Source: Deinandra increscens subsp. villosa (Eukaryota > Streptophyta > Magnoliopsida > Asterales > Asteraceae). From it: a DNA stretch of 64,000 nucleotides. Where the stretch lies: NCBI GenBank assembly GCA_039602395.1, contig JBCNJP010000023.1, positions 29,309,061 to 29,373,060 of the forward strand, given 5' to 3'. Of the stretch, positions 32,501 to 40,093 are shown one piece after another; the first letter of the stretch is position 1; each line of letters starts with the position of its first letter. A program made the position numbers and the translations under genes. The notes under the pieces were generated by a model that was not told where the DNA came from, made no database searches, and saw only the letters and a list, made by a program, of their open reading frames with translations.

Positions 32501-32814
32501 GGCTTGAGGAACAGGCATTCATTTGCTTTGAACAATACTGGAATATTCTTGTCACAGATTTGTGATACGCTCAGAAGATTAAACTTTAATTCGGGTACAT
32601 GATTGACGTGTTCCAGAGTAAGAGACCCAGCAGACACGTCTCCTTGACCAACCATCTTACCACCCCTTTTATTTCCTGCAAAAGACACGAATCCACCATC
32701 CAAAATTCTATAATTTGTGAGCAGGTCTTTCATCCCTGTCATGTGCCGAGAGCATCCCGAATCAATATGCCAGTAACTGTTCTTCGGGAGTGCCTGGCAA
32801 TACAAAACGAAAAA
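29599..32814 (-). CDS. pol: Copia D Pol polyprotein (protease, integrase, RT, RNase H)
   Basis: 1068 codons listed from 32805, in the same frame as gag and separated from it by one TAA (32815-32817), so the first codons after the stop also belong here. Protease: WHIDSGCSRHMTG (catalytic D at 15). Integrase: zinc site H152-H157-C186-C189, core D217, D280, E316 (spacing of 35 between the last two). A Pro/Ser/Gln-rich linker spans ~475-520. Reverse transcriptase from ~575 has TKWVFRNK, FQMDVKCAFLYGDI and YVDDI (756-760). RNase H has YSDSDHGGC, STGEAEYIAAS and CDNEAAVGISKNP. The order PR-IN-RT-RH is Ty1/copia. No key residue is missing. It would be made as a Gag-Pol fusion by stop-codon readthrough, or from a separate transcript, and act inside the particle. 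Confidence 0.95.
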   Translation of the reverse strand, partial: FFVLYCQALPKNSYWHIDSGCSRHMTGMKDLLTNYRILDGGFVSFAGNKRGGKMVGQGDVSAGSLTLEHVNHVPELKFNLLSVSQICDKNIPVLFKANECLFLKPEFSVPEEMVAMRAPRINDTYLLNLTSTATLNSSMTCLLSKASVSECFLWHRRLGHINFKILNNLVKNNLVRGLPYKDFSVVEKCLSCAKGKQHKKPHKPKLENSISSPLELLHTDLFGPISVPSLGKRTYCLVVTDDYSRYSWVRFLKHKSETSEALQNIILSVESSRSKKVKAIRSDNGTEFRNQIFDSFCANKGILRQYSAARTPQQNGVAERKNRTLVEAARTMLIESKLPIIFWAEAVNCASYILNRVLIVKDKMKTSYELYHGRKPLIDFFRPFGCSCTLLNTEAQITKFGAVSDECFFMGYSSSQKAYRVYNKRTRVVQESYYVDWQESNSPNTGTGPEWFYDSDTLFKSFNLPILADAEDTPPLVTITPQPDIPQPIQSSSPQPTQQPDLPSSSHELPQTTEPAPAHLDSNFKTLKDHPHDLVIGSITDGVRTRHQSGLINECLFACFLSQIVPKNIDEALADPSWVDSMQAELQQFRKLKVWKLVDLPENKVPIGTKWVFRNKMDDRGIVIRNKSRLVVQGFYQEEGIDYTDVFAPVARIEAIRIFLAHAAYKDFKVFQMDVKCAFLYGDIDEDIYVLQPPGFEDHEFPDKVYKLDKSLYGLHQAPRIWYETLTQYLLGKGFTRGSIDMTLFKKEVNGEMLMVQVYVDDIIFGSTNEKMCREFEELMKEHFEMSMMGEMNFFLGLQVEQKPDGILIHQEKYILEILKKFKMNDASAELTPFTSQTCLTPDSDGKRVDQKLYRSMIGSLMYLTASRPDITFAVCYCARYQADPRESHEKAVKRIFRYLKGSSRLGLWYPKGGSFELNSYSDSDHGGCKLDRKSVSGGCQFLGECLVSWQSKKQTTVSLSTGEAEYIAASSCCCQVLWIQHQMMDYGINFLHTPLFCDNEAAVGISKNPIHHSRTKHIETRIHAIRDAQEKGFIDVVPIETKAQKADIFTKTFDKPRFYELIKMLGMITF

Positions 32815-35427
32815 TTACTTAATAACTGGTACCCAGACTTTTGCAATTCCGGGATTTGTGACTTTCTGTTTTCCCCCAAAGAATTCTTTTACAAAACTAG
32901 TTACCTTGTGGCCAAAGGATCTATCATGGTTTGTTCGATTTAATTTTTCTTTACAATTTTTAACAACATGATCATCCTTACCACATCTGAAACAGTGTGA
33001 TCTGTGACTTGAGCAAGAGGAGGTATCTGAAGTACTTTCCTCCTCAGAATCTGATGTTTTATAATCAGAGTCGCTGTTTGTTTCAAAATCCACTTTTGTT
33101 TTAACTTTTGAAATTCTTGGATTATTAGTTTTCAAAAATGATTCCTTCTTTTGAGAAACATGTTTTTCTGTTGGTTTTGAAATTCGTATCGGTGTGAAAG
33201 AAGGAATTGGATTAGAAAGAAATTTGTTGAAGCGATTTTGAGATGTACTGGCATGACATTGAACATTTTCATTAGAAGCAAATCTTTCTTGACTAACAGA
33301 CACAGACTCTTCACTACTGCTATCTGAAGTGGAACAACTACTAGCTACACTACTGTCTATGCTAGACTTCTTTGAATGAAAACTACTACTCTTAACGGAC
33401 TCCTTAGGCTTAAGGCTACCGCAACCAAGTCCACTTGTGTCACCATATCCATGATCAAAATTTTCTCTGAGCTCCTTAAGGTTAACTCCTTCTAGACCTG
33501 CATGCAGATTGTTAGCATCACTGGGAATTAAATCATTTAAAGGGTGAGGTGTCGGAGTGGGCGAGTAGCAATGCGTACTTGGAGGAGGGTAAACTTTAGG
33601 AATCTCCTTTTCTTTTTCCTCCATACCCACCCCTGTTTTTATTCTAGCACCTCGTTGCTTAACTAACATTTCCTCAACTTTCATTTGAGAAATAGTCCAT
33701 CTATCTAACTTAGTCTGAAGCTCAGAGGCTTCAAATTGGGCTAAAGTTACTCTTTCAGAAAGCATGTTGATTTCAACGTTTTTAGCAAGAAGAGTTTGTT
33801 TTAAATGTTCATTTTCATGCAATGCTTCATTTAGTTTCACAAAATATTTTGATTCATTTTCTTTCAATTGTGTGTTCATAGTTTGCAATTCATTGTTGTT
33901 GTCAATCAACAATCGATTGGCCTTGTAGATACCGAACAGACGGGTTCTACAAGAGTGAGTGCACATATCTTGAACAGACTCATATGATAGATCCAGTATT
34001 ACCTTTTCAGCAGCAAGGGCTTTCTCACAAGTGCATGCTGGTGTGCTTGCCTTTGACTCATTCACCTTCTTTGCATCTTCTTTCTTCTCACTGCTGCTAA
34101 CCGTGTGCTCATTGCTTTGTTCCTGAATTTGAGCTGCAAGAGCTTGATTGATGGCCTCCTCAGCTTCAGAGGCTTCTGCACTCCAGTCAAAGTTTGTCAG
34201 AAGAGCCACTTCTTTGGTTGGCTTGGCTTCTGCTTTGTCAGTGATAGGAATGACGCGAGTTGCAGGCTCGGAGGTTGGTTCAGTCACAATTGGACTTGGG
34301 CACTCCCTTTTGAAATGGCCGAGTTGCTTACAGTTATAGCATCTAAGCTTAGCCTTGTCGAAACCAACTCGTCCATTTTGATTCTTGAATGTGTTTCTCC
34401 CAGTGCGTTCGAAGAATTTTCTAGCTCGAACAGTTAACATGGCCATTTGCCATTTCAGGTCAGTTTCTTCTAAATCATCCGGATCAACTTGGTACATGTC
34501 CTCAGCAGTCAGAGTTGAACCTTGAAGTTCTCCAGCAGCGAAAGCTTGATAGCTGTTAGTAAACAACGAGAACAATCCCATGTATTCAGGTGAAATCTGG
34601 GATGTTTGCTGATTGGCGGCGGAAGCAGATGCAGTTGAGGATGACCCAGATCCAGGATGTGAAGATTGAAGTTGAGAGAAAGCTCCTTTGTGTGTGACGG
34701 TTGAGATGAAAGCTGAATTTTGAGAGTAAACTTTAGTTGGACCCATGCTTTGATTGTATTCTCTCCTTTGCACATCTAACTCAAAGGATTTGAGCTTGTT
34801 AATGACATCCATGAGCTTGTAGTCGGGAAAACTTCTTTCTTGCTTTAGCATGCGAACCTGAATGCTCCACTCGGGAGGAAGAGCATCCAGAAGCTTCTTG
34901 ATTTGTTCTGAGTTAGTGAGTTGCGCATCATATTTCTTCAGATTGCTTGAAACAGTTAGGAAGCGATTGGTTAAATCCACCAGCTTTTCGTTCTTCATGC
35001 TTGTGAAGGAATTGAATTCTTTGGTGGCTTGGGCTTCCTTGTCCTTTACCAGGTCTTCATTGCCATCGTAAAATTCACAGAGAGCGTCAAATAGACTTTT
35101 GGCGTCAGTGTGCTCAGCAAATCGGTTATAGATTTCTTGTGACAGGCATAGAGAAAGAGCACCGAGAGCTTTCTGATCACGATCAATGAGTTTCAGGTCC
35201 TTCTCGGTAAAGGAAGACGGATTATTGTTGATTTGTGTCACTTCGCCGGTAGTAGTTGTTGGAACGTGTGGACCGTTGACAATCGACAGCCACTGGTTGT
35301 AATCGGTGTATAGGAAAAACGATTTCAGGCATCGTTTCCAATCTTCAAAATTGTCGCCATTTATCAGCCTTGGTGGTCGATTCGGGGCGATACTTTCAGT
35401 GTCAGTGGAATTTGTACCGGACGTCAT
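32815..35427 (-). CDS. gag: Copia D Gag with two zinc knuckles, 870 aa
   Basis: Starts MTSGTNSTDT at 35427 (ATG after the repeat-rich leader). The N-terminal capsid-like region (~15-240; RLINGDNFEDWKRCLKSFF, LLDALPPEWSIQVRMLKQE) is the plant copia Gag fold. There is a CX2CX4HX4C knuckle at 363-376 (CYNCKQLGHFKREC) and a second at 812-825 (CFRCGKDDHVVKNC). Between them lies a long Ser-rich, partly coiled-coil stretch (ENESKYFVKLNEALHENEHL). Ordinary copia Gags have about 300-400 residues and one knuckle, so this is an extended Sirevirus-type Gag. It ends KVWVPVIK-TAA, with pol continuing in the same frame. Function: particle assembly and RNA packaging. Confidence 0.93.
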   Translation of the reverse strand: MTSGTNSTDTESIAPNRPPRLINGDNFEDWKRCLKSFFLYTDYNQWLSIVNGPHVPTTTTGEVTQINNNPSSFTEKDLKLIDRDQKALGALSLCLSQEIYNRFAEHTDAKSLFDALCEFYDGNEDLVKDKEAQATKEFNSFTSMKNEKLVDLTNRFLTVSSNLKKYDAQLTNSEQIKKLLDALPPEWSIQVRMLKQERSFPDYKLMDVINKLKSFELDVQRREYNQSMGPTKVYSQNSAFISTVTHKGAFSQLQSSHPGSGSSSTASASAANQQTSQISPEYMGLFSLFTNSYQAFAAGELQGSTLTAEDMYQVDPDDLEETDLKWQMAMLTVRARKFFERTGRNTFKNQNGRVGFDKAKLRCYNCKQLGHFKRECPSPIVTEPTSEPATRVIPITDKAEAKPTKEVALLTNFDWSAEASEAEEAINQALAAQIQEQSNEHTVSSSEKKEDAKKVNESKASTPACTCEKALAAEKVILDLSYESVQDMCTHSCRTRLFGIYKANRLLIDNNNELQTMNTQLKENESKYFVKLNEALHENEHLKQTLLAKNVEINMLSERVTLAQFEASELQTKLDRWTISQMKVEEMLVKQRGARIKTGVGMEEKEKEIPKVYPPPSTHCYSPTPTPHPLNDLIPSDANNLHAGLEGVNLKELRENFDHGYGDTSGLGCGSLKPKESVKSSSFHSKKSSIDSSVASSCSTSDSSSEESVSVSQERFASNENVQCHASTSQNRFNKFLSNPIPSFTPIRISKPTEKHVSQKKESFLKTNNPRISKVKTKVDFETNSDSDYKTSDSEEESTSDTSSCSSHRSHCFRCGKDDHVVKNCKEKLNRTNHDRSFGHKVTSFVKEFFGGKQKVTNPGIAKVWVPVIK

Positions 35428-36097
35428 CTTAAGTCAGCCTGAAATAAGAAAGACAAAGAACAAACCAAGAACAAGACAAATTGATTAGTTTCGCTGGGAG
35501 ATATAGTTTCGCCAGCAATTTCGCTCGGAAATCCTGAACAGGTGAACAATTTCGCTGGATTTTGTAATTTCGCCAGCAGTTTCGCTTGACAATACTGAAC
35601 CAGATCAGCAATTTCGCCAGCTAGTTTCGCTGTATGCACGGGCAGTAGTTTCGCTCGGAAATACCCGATGACACACAGTTTCGCTAGCTAGTTTCGCTGG
35701 AAACTGGTTTGAACTTTCGTTCAATAAAACTGACAATAGTTTCGCTTCTCGATGTTCGGCGAAAGAATAGTTTCGCTCGGTGATGGTAGTTTCGCTCGGT
35801 GATAATCCGGCGAAACTGCCAAACGACTTGATAGTTTCGCTGTTTGAAGGCACAGTTTCGCTGAATAAACAGCAGTTTCGCCCAGAACAGAAAACCCTCT
35901 TTTTTTGAAGAAGAAATGATCAGAAATCAACCCAAATCACTATGGGTTAATGATCGGTTGATTGCCTAGTGTTCAAGACACCAAAACACACAATATTCAA
36001 TCAATTTCCAGTCCAAAACAAGCTGATTTCAGAATCAAATAGATTTTTCAAAGTTTACCCAAAAACACTCAAAAACACCAAAATCAAGAGCACAGAG
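35428..36097 (-). promoter_or_regulatory. Copia D leader with TTTCGC array
   Basis: Untranslated leader from PBS to gag. By my count about 19 TTTCGC or GCGAAA words occur between 35485 and 35885, nearly all in one orientation, often extended to AGTTTCGCTCGG. Short frames here are not genes. Confidence 0.7.
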
Positions 36098-36109
36098 GCT
36101 CTGATACCA
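36098..36109 (-). other. Copia D primer-binding site
   Basis: TGGTATCAGAGC on the minus strand (initiator-Met tRNA), three bases from the LTR. Confidence 0.95.
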
Positions 36110-36112
36110 TAT

Positions 36113-36595
36113 TGTTGGTCCTCACTGATCTTTATCAGTGCAAATGAAGGTGTATTTGAGAAGAAAACCAAATAAACAACACAAAATAGGATTTCCAATG
36201 ACTAAAATGGTTTTCTAGCCTTGAACAATCTCAATATGAACCAATAGATTGATAAATGATGATAAACAAGCTACAATATAATGAAATAAGCTCCTAGCCG
36301 TCACCAAAACTCACCAAATGAAGATTTCTTGTATTAGGGTTCAAAGGTTTGAGAAAGTTACATTTGGCTGCACAATGGCTGCGCATATATACTGTCCAGT
36401 GAACAGTTTCGCTGGCAGTTTCGCTGGCCAAGCGAAACTGTCACAGAACCAGTCTAATCTAGGTACCGAGCGAAACTACAGTTTCGCTCGGTAGCTTACA
36501 GTTTCGCTAGCCTACCAAAATCTAACATTTACAAGAAACTAAACTATTACAATGAAACTAAACAAAAGATGAATTCCTCCCTACATTGATCTTCA
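36113..36595 (-). repeat. Copia D 5' LTR
   Basis: 483 bp, with three substitutions relative to the 3' LTR (near 36445, 36526 and 36553). Confidence 0.95.
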
Positions 36596-36600
36596 ATTGC
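36596..36600. repeat. Target-site duplication of copia D (right)
   Basis: ATTGC, as at 23948-23952. Confidence 0.93.
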
Positions 36601-37356
36601 ATCAATTGATATGAAATTAAACGGAGAGATTAGAATTTACTGTTGTTTAGTAATCGGTTTTAGAGGAGCATGAAGAATGGGGGTTTTGTCCACCACTGTC
36701 GTTCCCTTCTTCGTGGGATTCACTATTTACTTTATTATTTAACAACCGTGATGGGTAGCCGCATAACGAAACTGAAAACACAATTGAATCGGGTTTAAAT
36801 CGGGTTTAATCCATAAATCAATATGTAAATCTAAACAGTGTACAAATACATTGCTTCTCCGCCTAAGAAATTACCTGAATTTGTCGAGATACGGCATCTT
36901 TCTTCTTCCGTCATTGTCGCATCCGTTCGTCGTGGGATTCATCATCAGTGGCATAAAAATCGTTGCCGCCGACGATCGGGAGGAATTTAAGGCCGCGTAA
37001 CCCAATATTGCACATAGATGAACCCTAATTTCTGGATTTCTTTCAAAGCAGATGATGTGTAGGTCTGTAGGAGAAGAGGGACGATAGGAAATCTGGTGAA
37101 CCCTAATTTCTAGATTTCTTTCAAAGCAGATGATGTGTAGCCGTGTAGGTCTGTAGGAGAAGAGGGAAAGAGGGAGGATAGGAAATCTGGAATGCATCGT
37201 TAATATGAGAATGGGTCGGATTAAGGATCCGCGTGTATATTTTCAGCATGTAAAAATAGCCATTGAAAATAACGGGGATGAGGCTTAGAAGGGTTATGGT
37301 TATGCCAAGTGGCATTTTTTACTAATTAAGGTAGGAATAAACTTTATGTTTATTAT

Positions 37357-37363
<7 letters not shown>
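36601..37363 (-). other. Helitron H1 5' non-coding region
   Basis: No gene recognised. It includes an imperfect tandem duplication: the unit around 37017-37097 (CCTAATTTCTGGATTTCTTTC ... GATAGGAAATCTGG) is repeated at ~37098-37189 with small changes. The frame at 36871-37197 only reflects this duplication. Confidence 0.6.
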
Positions 37364-37416
<53 letters not shown>

Positions 37417-37850
37417 CATAGTTTACACTTTCTACCCTCTAACTTTGCAATATTCATCATTTTATGTCACGAATCATGTTAGGACATATTCTTACTATAT
37501 TTTGAGCCTTAAAATATTTACGATAATTATAAACACGTATAATATCCATATGGCTTATAACTTTGCTTAAATTACGCTTTTGGCCCTTTTACTTTTCCGT
37601 TAACTATTATCGTGCAATTCTATACATGTTTTCCTATTAATGGTTTATGCTAGTCACATAAGCATATATTCATGATTTAAACACGTATACGAGACGTAAT
37701 CATTCATGTTTCATCATTTCTAAACCCGTTTATCATATAAACAGGTGTTTTATTCATTCATTACCATTTCTAACACGTATTTACAATAAAGCACGTAGGT
37801 AAACATATTAAGATACGTAATTACCTAAATGGAAATATCGGGGTGTTGCA
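37364..37850 (-). repeat. Gypsy G1 5' LTR, segment 3 (outer end) with (TA)n
   Basis: Begins with (TA)n (37366-37412), the other half of the H1 target. It ends ATATCGGGGTGTTGCA, i.e. TGCAACACCCCGATAT on the minus strand, the common start of plant chromovirus LTRs (TGTAACACCCC). Together the three segments give an LTR of about 2.9 kb. Confidence 0.6.
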
Positions 37851-38148
37851 TTATTTTTATAAGAGCCCATCACCTTTTTGTTTTAATAAAACTTACCACC
37901 TTTGCATTATTTTTATAAAATGTTGTTATGACTAGTTTTTATAAGAATTATGATTTGTTTTCTTTTATTATAAAAGTTATGACCATCCAAACCCATTACC
38001 ATCAATTTATATTATAAAACCTACAACTCATACCACATTTTATAAAATAAAACAACCTACTAAAAATGTAACCAGCAAACTTCTAAAGAAAGTGTGGTGA
38101 TTTGTTTGCCATATCTTGAGTGTAGGCTTAAGCCTAAGACATCAACTC
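37851..38148. other. Unassigned AT-rich DNA between G1 and copia C
   Basis: No ORF. TGCATTATTTTTATAA occurs at both 37847 and 37905. This could be flanking DNA of G1, but it cannot be assigned. Confidence 0.4.
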
Positions 38149-38477
38149 TGAAATTGCGTGAGCGTACGGATCTTCTACTTAGTCGTAACGAAATCAATAT
38201 AAACGAATAGAACACAGAGAGTAAATACAAATATGGCTTGTATTAACCACAGAGAGTTTACACAAAGACACTCAGAACATATGACATGAACAAATGTTGA
38301 ATTCTACACAAGACAACATATTTATACTAAGCTAAACCCGCTGGTCCGAACCTGTGGTTCGGCCCGAGGTTCGGCCATGTCCGAACTCCAGGTTCGGCCT
38401 GAGTTCGGGCCTCAGCATTCTTGAGTGAATCAGTCTTGTATTCGATACTTCACATGACGATCAGGAACCATGTATCA
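38149..38477 (-). repeat. Copia C 3' LTR
   Basis: 329 bp, TGAAATTGCGTGAG...CATGTATCA. It contains CCGAAC/GTTCGG words at 38346-38408. Confidence 0.93.
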
Positions 38478-39214
38478 ACAAACTCCCCCTCGGCATGTGC
38501 AGTATCATCTTCTCCACTCAAACTTGTATCATGTATCTTCAATCAAACTCTTCCTCGATTTTTGACAACGAGTTCAATCTTGAATACTTGACATTGCATC
38601 ATGTGTAATCTCTTTATCAACAAACTTCAGAAGACTTGAAGTTGTGATGTTCTCTTCCCACTTAGAAACCTGCCAATATAAATAATATTGGTGCAAAATG
38701 TCTCTTTGAGACTCCAAGATATTTTGATTTTGAAAATTGATATTGTATTCCGTGTTGATCAAGCGAAAACAAATAAGAAACAAAATCTTTTTGGCTTTTA
38801 GAAACTTTATATCAAAACACACCTAAAATCTTTTTGATATTTTTCCGATAAGAAACATAAAAGCATTACAGAATTAGACACTATTTTTGTCGTTTGTGAG
38901 AAAGATCATAACTTGGGATCATATTGGTCATAACATGCTGAACTACATTTCAATTTCGATTACTGCAGCACATAAGCCATGCTGATTGCAGATATAGTTT
39001 GTCCAACTTTAAACTCTGGCACAATCATACTCATAACATCTGGATATGTTAAGGTATTGATTAAATTTGCAATGACCAGTGTATTCCACACTATCAGACA
39101 TACTCCGATATGCTTTTGCTTATCACATTTTGTGATCTCATTTGTGATTTTAATCACACAATGATTGTAATCATGATATAGTCAACTGTGTTCCATGCAA
39201 AAAGAAATAAGAAC

Positions 39215-39273
39215 GTTAAATCGTCTACCTTAAGGTCGATCTTTCGATACGCAGATAAGGCCTCGGATTTAAC
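39215..39273 (-). other. Structured module C1
   Basis: Stems GTTAAATC/GATTTAAC and CCTTA/TAAGG, apical ATC/GAT. On the minus strand the loop is GAAA. Confidence 0.65.
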
Positions 39274-39302
39274 AAAATAAGAAAATAAAACAAGTTGAAG
39301 TT

Positions 39303-39366
39303 GTATAACTCAACAACAATCAGGTCGGTACTCCCGTACACGCAGAGAAAGTCCGATGAGTTATAC
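39303..39366 (-). other. Structured module C2
   Basis: Outer stem GTATAACTCA/TGAGTTATAC (ten perfect pairs), apical stem GTAC/GTAC. On the minus strand the loop is GGGA. Confidence 0.7.
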
Positions 39367-39393
39367 GAAACACCAAAGAAAATAAAGCAGAAC

Positions 39394-39453
39394 GTCAAAC
39401 GAACAACGATCAGGTCGGTCTTTCGACACGCAAAGAAAGTCCGATCGTTTGAC
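39394..39453 (-). other. Structured module C3
   Basis: Outer stem GTCAAACGA/TCGTTTGAC, apical GTC/GAC, loop GAAA on the minus strand. It shares its outer stem with B3 and E3. Confidence 0.7.
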
Positions 39454-40093
39454 AAAATAAAGAAAATCAAACAAGTTTAAATCATTGCAAAATGAACACA
39501 TGTATACACAGTGACTTCTCATTTTATTCTACACATATCTTTTTCTTAATATATCATGAGATATGCATCAAGATGTTATCCACTAGGTCAAGCAACAGAT
39601 TTAGTGTATATCACATTTGTATACTTTCTGATTTGCCGAGCCTACCTTACACATCGATCAAATGGTCTTATGGCCTTTTCATTTACTTTATCCATGAGTC
39701 AGACACTGTCAGCCAATGTACCATCATTTCCCAATCATTTCGGATACAATTTCTCATTTTTCAATGTTTTTGGCTTTTTGCATTTTTCAATATTTTTGTA
39801 TTTTTCAAATTTCTCCCCCTAAAAATGACAATTCTATTTTTAGATTCTCATTTTTACGATTTGAAAAACAAAACACTATTTTTGTATTTTTGCAAAAACA
39901 AACTCCCCCTCAGAATGAGACGAAGTGAAAAACAAGAAAAATTGATCAACCAACACGAATACTAACAATTTAGCCTTTGGAAAAACAGAATTGATTTTGA
40001 ATACAATTTAATTAAGACAGATATTTCACAATCAGTAATTTGCCAATCACCGAATGGTCTTCCTGAAACACCTGTTGGACACCAAATAAAATA

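Larger units (their letters stand above)
23953..36595 (-). mobile_element. Copia (Sirevirus-like) element D, complete and young
   Basis: 12.6 kb, with two 483-bp LTRs that differ at only three positions in my alignment and a perfect 5-bp target duplication. Minus-strand order: LTR, PBS, leader, gag (870 codons), in-frame TAA, pol (1068 codons), 2.5-kb non-coding region, third ORF (883 codons), PPT, LTR. The size and a third ORF after pol fit Sireviruses rather than ordinary 5-kb copia elements. All three ORFs are open, so this is the likeliest autonomous element of the window. It sits in the 5' non-coding part of Helitron H1. Confidence 0.95.
14585..37363 (-). mobile_element. Autonomous-type Helitron H1, decayed, carrying nested insertions
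   Basis: The minus-strand 3' terminus is clear: a hairpin CCGTGCGATGCACGG (14613-14599) about ten bases before a terminal CTAG (14588-14585), followed by T. The 5' end is placed at ~37363 because the sequence there (minus TAAACTATATAATAAACATA, then GGCATAACCATAACCCTTCT) resembles the 5' end of H2 and abuts a (TA)n tract like that at the other end. The initial TC is not preserved, so this end is good to a few bases only. In transcription order H1 holds a 5' non-coding region, an RPA1-like gene, and a multi-exon Rep-helicase gene. Copia D and Helitron H2 account for about 14 kb of its length. Confidence 0.85.
38478..40093 (-). other. Copia C 3' non-coding region
   Basis: PPT next to the LTR, the conserved GTGAGAAAGATC block (38896-38930), three structured modules, and further AGGGGGAG tracts near 39814 and 39903. 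It is collinear with element B. Small frames called here are spurious. Confidence 0.8.
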
